A program made the position numbers and the translations under genes. DNA of 64,000 nt from Colius striatus (lineage: Eukaryota > Chordata > Aves > Coliiformes > Coliidae), in NCBI RefSeq assembly GCF_028858725.1, contig NC_084790.1, forward strand, positions 5,834,001 to 5,898,000. The letters are read 5' to 3'. Of this stretch, positions 14,786-26,567 are shown piece by piece (positions within the stretch are counted from its first letter, which is position 1; every line of letters starts with the position of its first letter). A model generated the notes under the pieces. The model worked only from the letters and a program-made list of their open reading frames with translations, was not told the DNA's origin and did not search any database.

Positions 14786-17700
14786 ATCCCTCTGCGCTGG
14801 AGGAAATTACTATCTGGCCCAATCTGAGATGCTCAGTCTCTCTCTGAACTAAGCCTTATGCCCAGACAACTTATCTTCAGGTGGAAAACACTACCTCAAG
14901 AGTTACCTGTGGAAAATCAAGAGGATCCAGCCAACTCCAGTTCTGTCTTTAAGAACCTCTTGATGCAAAAAAAAAAAACCCAAAACCAACCAAAAACCCA
15001 CAAAAGTCCTTGAGAAGCTGAAAATAAGTTATTTTCCAAAACCATCTGACCTTAGAGAAGAAATCACTCCAGAAAAGAAAAAATGTTATAGTGCAGAATG
15101 AAGCAGGCATCACACTTGGCCAGACTGTGCTGGAACACAATCCCCTGACAGCCTGTGAGTGGCTGGTTTCTGCGTGGGGCTGGGAGAGAGATTCAGTCCC
15201 TGCTGTTTATTCAGCTTTGGGTTTTGGGAAACGTCAACACCATTTTCTGTTTTCTTTCCTTTCCGAAAGAGTTAGAAATTTCAAAATCCTGAAACTCTTC
15301 CCAAAATGAAACAGCTGGTTGTTGCTCAACTCTCTCTCTCTCTCTGTTCCTACCTCCGCCCTCCTGATGAGTTATGCAGAGGGTGTGACATGCTGGGATC
15401 GCGCCGATCCCCAGGTGCTGCTGGAAAGGGCCACTTCCAGCAGCTCCTGCTGATGCAGAGCTCAGTCCCGCTGTCTGACAGCCAACCTGTCCCTGCTGAG
15501 AACACCCCATCCCCTCAGCCCCACTGGTTACAGGTGCCATTCCCAGTAGCATCCCAGAGACAGCCATCACAGCCCTCCCGACCTCACGTTCTTTATCTTG
15601 AACGGACCTGAGGGCAGAGGGTTCTCATTTATACCAGAGTAACTAAGAGCCAAATCAAGCCATTAGTGTCTCACACCTCAAGCATTAGGGCTTTCTCTGC
15701 ATTCGTAGGAAAGGTTGAGGTTATTACCAAAGAGGTGAAAATTAGATAATAGCCTCTGTCTCAAGGGTGCCAGCCATCCTGGTCTTAAGTGATTCTTTAT
15801 TTCAAGCACATCATAATTCACTGGTGACTGCTAACTGGAGCCTGGTGTCTTACTTGCATTTATGGGCTGCTAGCAGATGATTATAGAAAATGCAGTAATT
15901 AAATAAGTACTTCAGCTGGGTAGGTTTGGCCTGGGAAAAAGTAAAATTAGACGAGGCAGTATGAGCTGTTCCAAATTGTGAAGTCTGATTAATTTCACTT
16001 TCTTTCTCTTGTGAGGTTTCCAGCAATATTTGGGAGGAGGAGGAAGGGTCACTCGGGAAAGCCTGTGGCTGGTGAATTAAAGCCAATAGGCTAAAACACC
16101 CAGCATGTGACGGTGTTAACGTAGCAGTCCCATTCTGCAAGGTGCAATCCAAGCAGGAGGCCTGCAAGCTTTGAGGGACAGAAGCAGCCCTAACAGTGAA
16201 GGAGATGCTTTGGTCAGAGCTGAGCAGCACATCAGCAGGAAGCTGGGGGTAGATCTCAGGTCCAGCATCTTCCCTTGGCTTCACAACTGCCAGGGTTCAG
16301 GAGCAAAAGTGGTTCTTTAGGCCACTGATTTACAACACTTTTATGATAGTCTCTTTGGTAGGAGCTCGGGGAAGCTTGCTGCTCTTCCCCACTGCGTTGT
16401 GCAGCCCGTGCTCCTCTCCAGCACAACAACTTCCATCAGACTGAGGCCAGGGCTTGAACTGGCTCCAAACAGCAGGAACCTGCAATTACCCAAGCATCTC
16501 CGGGATGCCATCGACGCAGGATTCCCTTTGATGAAGCGTCGTATCCAGGTAACCTGTTCCTAATCAAACAAGACACCTCTGTGCGCAGGAAAGGGCACTG
16601 CCGGCCATTCCGGGAGCTCGGGAGTGTGCTGTGGGCAGAGCAAACAGGAAGCCAAGGGATGGACCACTGAGAGCCACTCCACCTTTGCCCAGGGGTGTTG
16701 GGCAAGTGGCGAGTCACTTAGAGCTGGTCCTTCTCTGGCTCCGGCAGTGACGCATTGTTTTGAACGAGACATTCCAAGAGCATTGATAGTCCTTTTGCTT
16801 TAGGGACAGCGTCATTACTTGAGGTTTTTGGGGTTAAATCCACAAAGGTGCTGACCTTCCTTGCTCTCGGGAGCCCTACAGGATTTGGGGCCAGGGCTCA
16901 TCCTACAAGCATTGAGTGTTGGAAATGCCAAAGGAAGGAGGATGGTCACCAGAGCCTTCCTCTTGAGTAGATGGAGAGAGCAGCCATTCCAAAGCATGAG
17001 TCATTGCATTTCGACTCCCAGCCACCCTTTTTGGTGATTCCTCCTTTCCACAGCCCATAGAGGGAGCTGATGGTGCTTTGAACCATCTGGCATGAAATCT
17101 GGCCTCAGTGCTTACATAAGAGCGTGATGCCGAAATACCTGTGTGGCTCGGGCTGTTTGGAGCCACCCAGGAGGCCTTTGGTCTCTCCTTGCCATGTGGC
17201 TCTTGCAGCACATCATGATGCTGGTGCAGAGGGTTAGATAAGGTAACTGAAGGCATTGAAGAGATGTCATTCAACTTCTGTGCAGACTGCACTCTCTGGG
17301 GTTCCCTTCTCTGTTTGGGTTTCCTTCCTCTTCCTCATCCGATCAAGAGATGAACTCTTGACTGAGTCTCTCGGAGGGCTCAGATCTAAGGAGAGGAGAT
17401 ATGCTAGACCCCAGATGTGGAAAGATGAGGGATATTTTGAGTATCATCTGTGCTGGAGCACAGAGATTCCCTCAGATGTGCATAGCTGCTCAACAGGCTC
17501 AGGTTGAGATATGATGCAGTAATCCTAGGAGCTCTTCCAACGGATTGCCTCTCAGGCCAGTGTACAGGGATTTGCACTGGGGCCATCAGAGAGAACAGCA
17601 GAGCCTGAGCCAAACCAGTCACAGATGTTTCTGGGGACCAAGGGCTCTGCAAAACACACAGGGACAAGGGTCTTCCACAGTCTCCTTGGGGACTGCTGCT

Positions 17701-20462
17701 ATAGACTCTCTCACTCGTCGATGCTTTGCTGTTCTCAGCGCCTTGCGAGTAGGGAAGGGCAGACATCAAAAGCTCAATGGGAACATCCAAAAGTTCATCT
17801 GAAGCATGCAGACCTTTAGCGTTTGTAACGGGAAGTTGGAGAGATTTCAAGCCCTCTCATCCCACCTCCTGGCGTTTCTGTTTCTGGTTAGGGCCAGACA
17901 TAACCACAAGAACAAGCTTTCTCACGGTGTTTCAGCACATTTCCTGTTGGTCCTGGAAGAAAACTGGAAGAACGTTTGAAATTAAGAGGACATCTAGCCT
18001 TTGTAGAACCACAAAGGCTCAGTTTTGGAAATAGGCACAGGCTCTGAGTGTTGGTAAGGGGTGAGGGAATTTACTTTCTTGAACCAGCTTGCGCCATTCC
18101 GGCTAACCAGTGACCCCCCTGCCAAGAGACAAGAGTTGACTTTGTCTTAGGGAGAGATGAGTCAGGGTCCTGCAGCTCTCTGTCATGATGGGAGAAATCC
18201 CAAGATGCTTCAGGAGCCTGAGACGGGGCAGCCTTGTGAAACAAGTCATTTTGGAGCCCACAGAGGGGTCAGGGTGTGAGGATGGAATAACTTTGAAAGC
18301 AAAGTCCTCCATCGTGCTGTCACACAGAGACCAATGTTTCTGGGGAAGTTTTGTCAGTCCTTTGTGGCAGAAGGTGCTGGTCTGGGTGAAGCACAGGGCC
18401 ATGGGCAGCGCTGGTTGGAAAACTACGTATGTGTGTGGTTCTGAGGAGGGGACTGCCATGGAAACATTTCACTTTGGGGAAGAGGGAGACCTTTGAAAAT
18501 GGTTTCATCCAACTTTATGTCAGAGCACATGTGGATTTTTTTCCCAATGCAAGTTGAAGTTTGTCTGCATCTTCCTGGGATTGGTTTTGTTGCGACAGAC
18601 ATTTGTAATCAAATTCAACCAAACCACAGAAGAAAACAGCCAACAGGAAAACCTTTCAGCTCAGATCACGCCTTGGTCTCAAAAGCCTTCAGAGGATCCT
18701 TCTCTGCTGTTGTCCCTGCCGGGGACTAGAGCATGAGAAAGCAGCCTTGGGCTGGGAAAAGGCACACCAAGCACCCACTGAGCCTTGTTTCCACCGTGAG
18801 AGGTGAACTGTGTCCATGTAGACATCCAGCCACATCCTTTTCATTCCATCAAGTGCACGCTGCACCTCTGGATTTAGTTTGGGGCTCATCAAGGAGACAA
18901 TACCCTTTTTTGATGTATTTTCTTTGAGGTTTGAATCCTGACAATCTAATACTTTTTCATTTTTTTGTCCCCCTAAGATGGAAAAGCATCGTGCCAGAGA
19001 TGCCACAGCTGAAAAGTGCTGGGACACAGAGAGGGAAGGATCAAAACCATGGAGCTGGGCTGGGATTTAATGTCATCTCTCTACAGAGAACAGGTAGAGT
19101 TTACTTTCCCTGGTTTATCTTTGCTCAGCCTTAATCATGGAGTTGCTGCAATTCCTTCCATGAGGTTAAGTCAAAGGAAATCCTAGGTCAGATCATTCAT
19201 CCTGTGCTCTCAGTTCTGATCCTATCCCTGCACTTGGCTCAGCCCAGAAGGATGTGAATTGGGCTGAGTGGGATTTGAGCTGGAAGCTGGGGTGAGAGAC
19301 CCTCGAGCACAGCAAATCAGTGAGGGTGGAAAGGTGCCCAGATTTGTGTTGCTCCAGGAGGGGTTTCCATATCTCCCCTTTCTCCCTTGAGAAGCTATGT
19401 TTAGAAAGCCAGAGCCCAGCGTTTGACTTTGGCTGTGAACTCAGGTCCATTTTGTGGTGAGAGCATCAAGCCTCCATCGCTGCAGCCTGCAAGTTTGGAA
19501 AAACACCTGTCAGGGATGACACAGGCAGAGTCATCCCTCCTTAGCAGAATTTGGTGAGCACAGAGGCCTCTCTCATTCCTCCTGTCCAGCTCCATCCCTT
19601 TGCTGCCTTCCCTCAGTTCCCACAGAGCTGCTCTACATGGTGCAGCAGTGCCTGGGACTGATCCTGCCTGCGGCCAGTCTCAGGGTAGTGGAGATGGAAG
19701 CCCACCCAAGCTGCGAGCTCTCCGTCTGCAGAGGCAGCTCTCCAGCCAGACTTACTGTGGGCTGAGTCCAGACACAGACATACCTCGCTGAAGCAGTGGG
19801 ACAGGGCAAGGGAGCTTGACCAAGAGCACACATGAGCTAGCAGCCTTGTTTGGAGTAGCTCCTAAATCCCTAGGCGAGCTTGCTGGCCGCAGGGCCACGC
19901 TGCCTCCCTTGGGCAAGGGGAACTTTCCTGGGACAATCCTTTCTTCTCAGCGCCCTTTTTATTCTTCTTTTTTTAATTAAATTAAATTAATTTTCTGTAG
20001 CATCTCTTTTTTTTATTATTTATTGTTATTTTGTACCTTAGGCATTGCTCTGAGTCCATCAGGGTGAGTTGTATAACACACGGATTAGACAGGTTGACTA
20101 TCTGCCCACTGCTCCTCCCTTCCCTCCCCCCTCCTCTCCTCTCTGGCCACCCTAGAGCTACGCTGCACCAAACGTGCTTGGGCTTCAGCACTCCCCAAGC
20201 TGCACATCAAAGGCTGCTTTTGCTTCCCTGTGCTTCCCTGGCAGGCTTCAGGGATTAATCACCCCTGAGCCTGCGTGGAAAGCGTGACCGTGTCACATTT
20301 GTTTGTCCCAGGTGCCCTCCTGGTTATCTTACAGCAAAGCTAAGCTGGCTGTTGGCCTTTGTGATGGGCCACTTCCATTTCTGTGTCTCTGGCTTACCAG
20401 CCACAGCCAAGGTTGGTAAGCCAGCAGAAGGTGCCATTACATACGGTTATTGAACATCCTTA

Positions 20463-21075
20463 GAACCATATAATCACAGAATGGTAGGGGTTGGAAGGGA
20501 CCTTTAGAGATCATCTAGTCCAACCCCCCTGCAAAAGCAGCTTCACCTAGATCAGGTCGCATAGGAACCTGTCCAGGCAGGTCAAAGACCTCCAAGGAAG
20601 GAGACTCCACAACCCCTCTGGTTGAGATCCCGCTGACTGGCAGCTCAGTCTCTGGGGAATCAGCCAGTCCTCCCAGTTTGGTGCCATCAGGGAACTTGCT
20701 GAGGGTCACTCTGTCCCCTCATCCAGGTGGTTGATGAAGGTGTTGAACCAGACTGGCCCCAGAACCGATCCCTGTGGAACTCGACTGGCCACAGGCCTCC
20801 AACTCAACTCTGTGCCATTGATCATCACCCTCTGGGCTCTGTCATTCAGCCAGCTCTCCATCCACCTCACTGTCCACTCATCCAAGCCACACTGCTTGAG
20901 CTTTCTGATGAGGATGTTGTGGGAGACAGCGTCAAAAGCCTTGCTGAAGTCAAGGTAGATGACACCCGCTGCTCTTCCCACATCTAGCCAGATGCATCCT
21001 TGATGCATTTGAGTTGCTGTAGCAGCCATGAGTCCCTGGTACAAACCATCATCCTGCCAGGCAAGGTACAGTGCA
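20463..21075 (-). mobile_element. CR1 LINE fragment with decayed reverse transcriptase
   Basis: Minus-strand 5'-truncated CR1. The frame 21080-20706 encodes reverse-transcriptase motifs [27 protein letters not shown] and VPQGSVLGP. The catalytic region follows in a shifted frame (20709-20515) as FPDGTKLGG, so the active-site aspartate pair is lost and a frameshift separates the two parts. The 3' end reads GGTCCCTTCCAACCCC-type sequence at about 20465-20520. It is an inactive relic. Confidence 0.9.
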
Positions 21076-24000
21076 AGCAAGAAGAAACAATTTCTGCCCT
21101 AGAGCTCTGTAGCTGGGTAGAAAATGAGAAGAAATTAGAGGATACCTCCTAGGGGGCCTACAGAAACCATGAGACAAGAACACTGGCTGCATGATGGATG
21201 TCTGTTTCCATCCACTCTCAGAACAGGACCTGTCAGCTTCAGAGGCTTCTGGCCACCAGGAGAAGGTTTAAAGCAGTGTTTGGAGGAGTGAAACCTGGAC
21301 ATGATACTTGGGAGTTGCCAGTGTGCTGGTGATAGCCCTGTGCTGACAGATAGTTGCATGGAGTGTGCTTCTGCTCTCAGAGGAGCAGAACTGGGAGCCA
21401 AAACTGCAGCTGGACAGGAGCAGGGATCCTTTCATTAACTTCATCTGCTGCCTGGATACAGGTTGGCATGGGGCCAAGTTCTGGGAGGGACCCAGGGAGT
21501 CTGGTTTGCTGAGATGGCACTGCCGTCCCGTGTATTCCATGTGGTCTTTTCCACAGCCTTCTATAGGAGCAGTGATGCTGCAGGGTGGAGAAAGCTTAAA
21601 CTTCACCCAGAGTGTGCAACTCAGTCAGGGTTTTCCTGGAGATTGACCTTGCACAGGCAGAAATGCTCTGGGAGGTTAGCACTGGGGTGCTGCTTTGGGT
21701 GGGATGGTAGCCTGGAGTTTTTTAATCTTGAGCATCATCTCTGGCAAAAGCATTAGCTCACAGTTGCAGAAAGGAGCCCCAAGAGAGAGAGCAGGGCTCT
21801 GTATTGAGCAACAGGCACTGCCCCAAGGAGCTTGCAAAAAAGCTGGGAGGGGAAGTAAACACAAGAGAGCAGGGCTGGGATTGCAGCACACTGCCCTGGC
21901 CCCGAGGGCAGCCCACGCATTGCCCCCACGTAACGCCCGCACGGGCCTGGGCTGCAGCTGCAGGTTGCAGTGGGAATGGAGAGGCTGGGGACGTGGGGCC
22001 AAGCAGATAGGATAATCCTGCTGACTGGAGGCAGCCTGGGCATGGAGAAGCCCTTGGCAGCTGGAGGACCTAACTGTGGCAGTGGCAGGGCTGGGGCAGA
22101 GCTGGTTGCTTCCTGCATGTCTGGAGCTGGAGCAGGCAGCTGGTGGAGCACAGGGGGTGTGTGGCACACTCTCCTGGAGCACCGGGACCTCAGGGACATG
22201 TAGCAGTGCAGGGGGAGAGGAGGCACCTGGACCTCTCACAGAGCACGGCTTTGGACCAGCCCAGCTCGAGCTGCCTGCAGTGTCCCCAGGACGATGCCCA
22301 TGTGCTGCTGGGCAAGGCCAGGGGAGCTCCTGCAGCACCCAGATTGTGGCATTTGAAGTGACACCTGTGGCCACTGGAAGGCTGCGAGGGATGATCTTGC
22401 TCCCCAGCTAATTTCCAGCCCCCAATTTAAATCCTTTGCGCTTCCTCTCTGCCTTAACAAGATAAAGATCCTGGGCATGCAAGTGTGACCCCTCTGTCAT
22501 TGCATCCTCTTCCACAATCAGAGCAGGCCTGGGGAGATGCCTCTCGCTGTGTGCACCACGGGGAACAGGGAGAGGATGGGGAAAGGGGAGGTGGCTGCCT
22601 TCCTTGGGTGTGTTTCCAGAGCAGGAGAGAAACCAAGATGGATCAGACACCAGCCAAACAAGGTGACTATGTTTGGAGGAATGCAGGCACAGGCTCTGTG
22701 CAGGTGTGAGATGCAGAGATGAGATAGAGGGGCGGCTGTAAAATGCTTTTGCCAGCACATTGGCTCCTCAGAGGCCAGAGGAAGGGTCGATCTCAGTAGC
22801 TCCATCCGGTTTAAACAAGGTGAAAGTGATGCAAAGCTCATTGCCACAAGACACTGTTGCTACCCACAGCTTAGCAGGGCTCACAAAGCTCTGAGAGAGG
22901 CATTGAGATAGAGAGAACAGCAAGAGTTTTAACAAAGTAATTTGTAAGAAGACAAAGGGGTTGGGTACAGATAAAATCCTCACACTTAAGCACCTAAATG
23001 GCAGTGCAGAAGAGGAAGGGACAGGCAGCAGCTTATTCCAGGGTCAAGTAATCCCCGAGCCACTTCCTTCACGGTTTCCAGGGGAGAAACCAAGTCTCAT
23101 CCTGGAGTAGTTCTCCTCCTTTGTGAGATTTTTCTACAGTAATATTGTATTGGCTGTCCTGTCTGTCGGCTTGTCTAGGATGGAGCAGGTCTTGGTACCG
23201 ACATGGCTGAGCATGGTCCCCTCTGGGGCTGGAAGAGAGACATTTGTGCAGACCTTGGTGGGAGTTTGTTGCCTGTGTGTGTCAGAGAGGCTGAGGCTGG
23301 CCAGCAAGCTTGAGAGCCCTGCAAAGGAGCAGGCCAGCAAATGCAGAGTGAACACGTGAGATTCCTTTGCTCTGGAAATCAGGTCAGAAACCCAGTGGGC
23401 TCCCAGTCTGCAGAGCCAGTGGCGTGAGGCTGGCTGGAGATGACCCTGTTCCTCCCAGACAGAGGCTTTGGAGATGGGATTTTCCTCTCTGGGCATCAAA
23501 TGAGACCTGCCTCTCCTCTCTATGGTTTTGGGAGGGAGGTGGCGTGGAGAGGTGAGCAGAGCAGCGGGGCTGATCCCCAGGAGGGACGATGGGAGCAGGA
23601 GGCAGCTCAGGGCCATGCTCCCTGATGGCACACAGGGCAAAACAGGGAGAAGGACCCTCTGCTCTGCCTCTGGCCTCCAAGCAGAGCTGACGAGACTGGG
23701 AAAGTGGCCCTGTGGCTATTGGAAGGGAGCAGTTTGCCGTGTTATGTGAGTATTTCCACCCTGATTCCCCAGGGACCTGGTGGGACCGTGTGGAATTGGG
23801 CTCAGGCACAGCACACGCGTTCGGCCTCATCACCTTTGATCTTAAGCTCTGTCAAGAAAGATGCTTTGGGAGGAATCTTGCCCATCAGGTACCATCCACA
23901 GGCAGCTGCAATGTCAAAGCTGTGACCAAGCCCTGACAGCTCCAGGAGCTGAGGTGTTGCCAGGTTAACCCAGGCCTCCACCTTCTGCCCTCGGGCTGGA

Positions 24001-24682
24001 GGCAGGCTCCTTTCTGGGCCCTGCCAAAGCTCGGTGCTCCCTGCTTTTCTGCCTGGTGAATTCTGGGGTCTTGGCTGCTTTCAAACAGTGTCACTGGTCC
24101 CCTGAGCCCTGGCTCTGGTTGTGCAGACACTGACCTGCTGCCGAGCCCCAGATGGGAGTAGGAGTAGCTGCATGGTCCAAGCTGCTGAGGAAGAGGGTGG
24201 AGCGCAGCTGCCTGAGCAGAGAGAGTGAAGCTGGTCCATCAGAGCTGCAGATGAGTCCAGCCTTTGCTGCTCCCTGTGCCTCCTGTCATGGGCACCTCTG
24301 GGGTGTCACCAGGCACCTCTTGGTACCAGCACACATAGCTGCAGCATGACGAGGTGTGACATCATGGGCCAGAGAGGTGACAGCACCAGTACACACGTGT
24401 GTTCACATCTACGTGCCACCATCTCTGCTAGGCCATGTCTGACTGGCCGGCGAGTTCCTGCAAGTAGAGAAGTTACTGACCTCCAGCCTGCACCGTTGTG
24501 TGCCTCAGTTTCCCCTCATGATGATCCTTCCCTGCCCCCCCTAAAAAAAGGGAAAGGATGGAGGAAGATGATGAGGCACTTCTCCAAGGCAGTTACCTGG
24601 CCTACATCATCCATCACACTGAGGCCACAGTGCAGGAGGAAGAGAAACTGCCACGTTGCATGGAAGGGCAGCCCTGAAGAGG

Positions 24683-24872
24683 GATTCTATGATTCTATGA
24701 AGGTGAGGAAGCCCTGGCACAGGCTGCCCAGGGAGGCTGGGGAGTCTCTTTCCTTGGAGGTCTTCAAGACATGTTCCTATGTGCCCTGATCTAGGCGGAG
24801 CTGCTTCTATAGAGTGGTTGGACTGCATGATTTCTAAAGGTCCCTTCCAGTCCTATCATTCTGTGATTCTGT
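24683..24872 (+). mobile_element. CR1 LINE 3'-end fragment
   Basis: Starts with GATTCTATGATTCTATGA, runs through the CR1 3' UTR consensus (CACAGGCTGCCCAGGGAGG, GGTTGGACT) and ends in repeated ATTCTGTG octamers. The octamer run at its left edge suggests a second CR1 3' end abutting it. Non-coding. Confidence 0.85.
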
Positions 24873-26427
24873 GTGCTGCTCACCCAGGGAGAGAGTGACC
24901 AGAGCCCTGGGTCAGAGCCTATGGTACTTCAGCAGGGAATATAACAAACACTGGAGGTCAGTGCAAGTGAGGGAGCAAGAGGCATCACCGTGCCTTCACC
25001 TGCAGGGCATGCGAGCCTGGAGAGGATGGACAATAGCAGACAGGGATGGGGAGAGAAGCCCTGTGATAGGTCTGTCCTCACTCCTGAGATCCTCCAGCCT
25101 CCTGTTCAATGCCTCCAGGTGTTCAGTATTATTTTTCTTTCCTTTTGTAGCACTTTTGTCCCCCCTCAGTTTCCACCCACTGCCTTTTGAGATCTGCAGA
25201 CTGCAAGTTTGGAAACCAGCTCTTGTCGCAAAATCTCCTGCATTCTTCCAGCCACAAACCTCCACCCCATGTGCCCCATAGTCAAAGCCTCCAAGAGGAG
25301 CCTGAGGGTGGGACATCCCATGCTGAACCGATCCCAGGGGAGATGCCACCACCACCGTGCAGAAGAGGTGAGGTTTGGGCCAAGGGGAAAGAGTGGAGTC
25401 CAGGAGGTCTCAAGCCTCACATGCCTCCCCACGCTCATTCACAGTGGAGGGCAATGGTGTTCATCGCTGCTGTCCTGCCCTCTCTGCCCTCCCCACCGCC
25501 CCGGCAGGCCCGCAGGTCTTTCCAGCCTCCACGCCTCCCAGTGTGACTCACCAAGCTGGCTGGCTCCCAGGGGCGTCACTCCGGGACCCCAAACAACTCC
25601 AGGGAGCCAAGAGGAACTGGAAAGCCCGGAGTCTCCTTCCTCATCACCCTCCTCCTCCTCGCTGCCTGCCAGCTGCCTCCCCAGGCCAAGGGGTAGCGCT
25701 GGGTGGCCCCATCTCCCGTTGGGCCAGGCAGGAGTGGCCGCTCCCTATTACTCATGGGGATGATGTGGGGGGATACAGGGGCGGAAAGTCCGAGTCAGTG
25801 GAAAGTGGGCATTTGCCTCTGCTCTCATCGCCGCAGCTGAAGCTGAGCTCAGCGTGGGGCCACAGTGGCCTGTGGCTGCTGAGCACGTGGGGTCCTGAGC
25901 CAGGCCAGGCTGTGGGGCTGTGGAGGTGCCAGCGAGGGCACAGGGTGTTGGTGCTTTACATGGGTCTGTGCAGAGTGGAGCTCGGGCACCCAGATGCAGC
26001 ACTCCCTGGGTGCCTGGCATCCGTCAGGGGATGCTCTGCTCCCTGAGAGAGCTGCACGTGGCTCCAGAAGCTCAGCTACCTCCCAGGGAAAGGGAGCTGT
26101 AAAAGGGAGGGAAACGGGGCACAGGAGTCTGAGATGAACCTTGTTTTCCATCTGTTTGCACTGGGAACTGGCCACAGCTGAGTCTCACAGGCAGCTTCAG
26201 AGGCCCATGCCCTGGAATACTCCCCAGCACCTCCACTCATCTCTCTGCTGTGGAGAGGCTAGAGCTTTCCAGACTCAGGACAAAAATAAACCCAAAAGTA
26301 AGGTGAAGGAAAACGTACCCTGATCAAAACTCTTCCTCCCACCCTTGGGTCCTCCTGTGCTTTGAGCCCTTCTCCAGCTCTGGTGGCACGAAGCTGCCTT
26401 GAAACTCCACTCTCCCTCAGGCCACAG

Positions 26428-26567
26428 TGATGATCCCCACCCCACGCTCTCCAGGTTGGGGTGATTCCCCATCATATGCTCTCCAGGTTGGGGTGATTCC
26501 CCATCAGATGCTCTCCAGGTTGGGGTGATTCCCCACCCCACGGTCTCCAGGTTGGGGTAATTCCCCC
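26428..26567. repeat. 32-bp minisatellite, about 4.4 copies
   Basis: Three full tandem units start at 26447, 26479 and 26511 (CTCTCCAGGTTGGGGTGATT then CCCCAYCANATG-like), with partial units on each side. Units differ by only a few bases. Confidence 0.9.

Larger units (their letters stand above)
1..20462. other. Gene-free flank upstream of DLX4, distal part
   Basis: No supportable exon, RNA gene or transposon. Open frames up to 222 codons are present (for example 6355-6945 plus, 12937-13605 minus), but they lack recognisable domains, splice context or codon bias. Simple sequence: purine-rich A/G tract 9193-9229, TTTA/TG tract 14741-14785, A-rich tracts near 10655 and 14967. AT-rich islands with clustered homeodomain cores occur at 5695-5830, 12300-12470, 12895-12930 and 15780-16090. 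Confidence 0.6.

Noticed and set aside
20515-21080. Functional retrotransposon protein
   Set aside because: The CR1 frame is 5'-truncated and interrupted by a frameshift, and the catalytic motif is altered. Only a relic.
21676-22374. 232-codon frame on the minus strand
   Set aside because: Ser/Pro/Ala-rich random translation with overlapping frames of similar length on both strands. No homology recognised.
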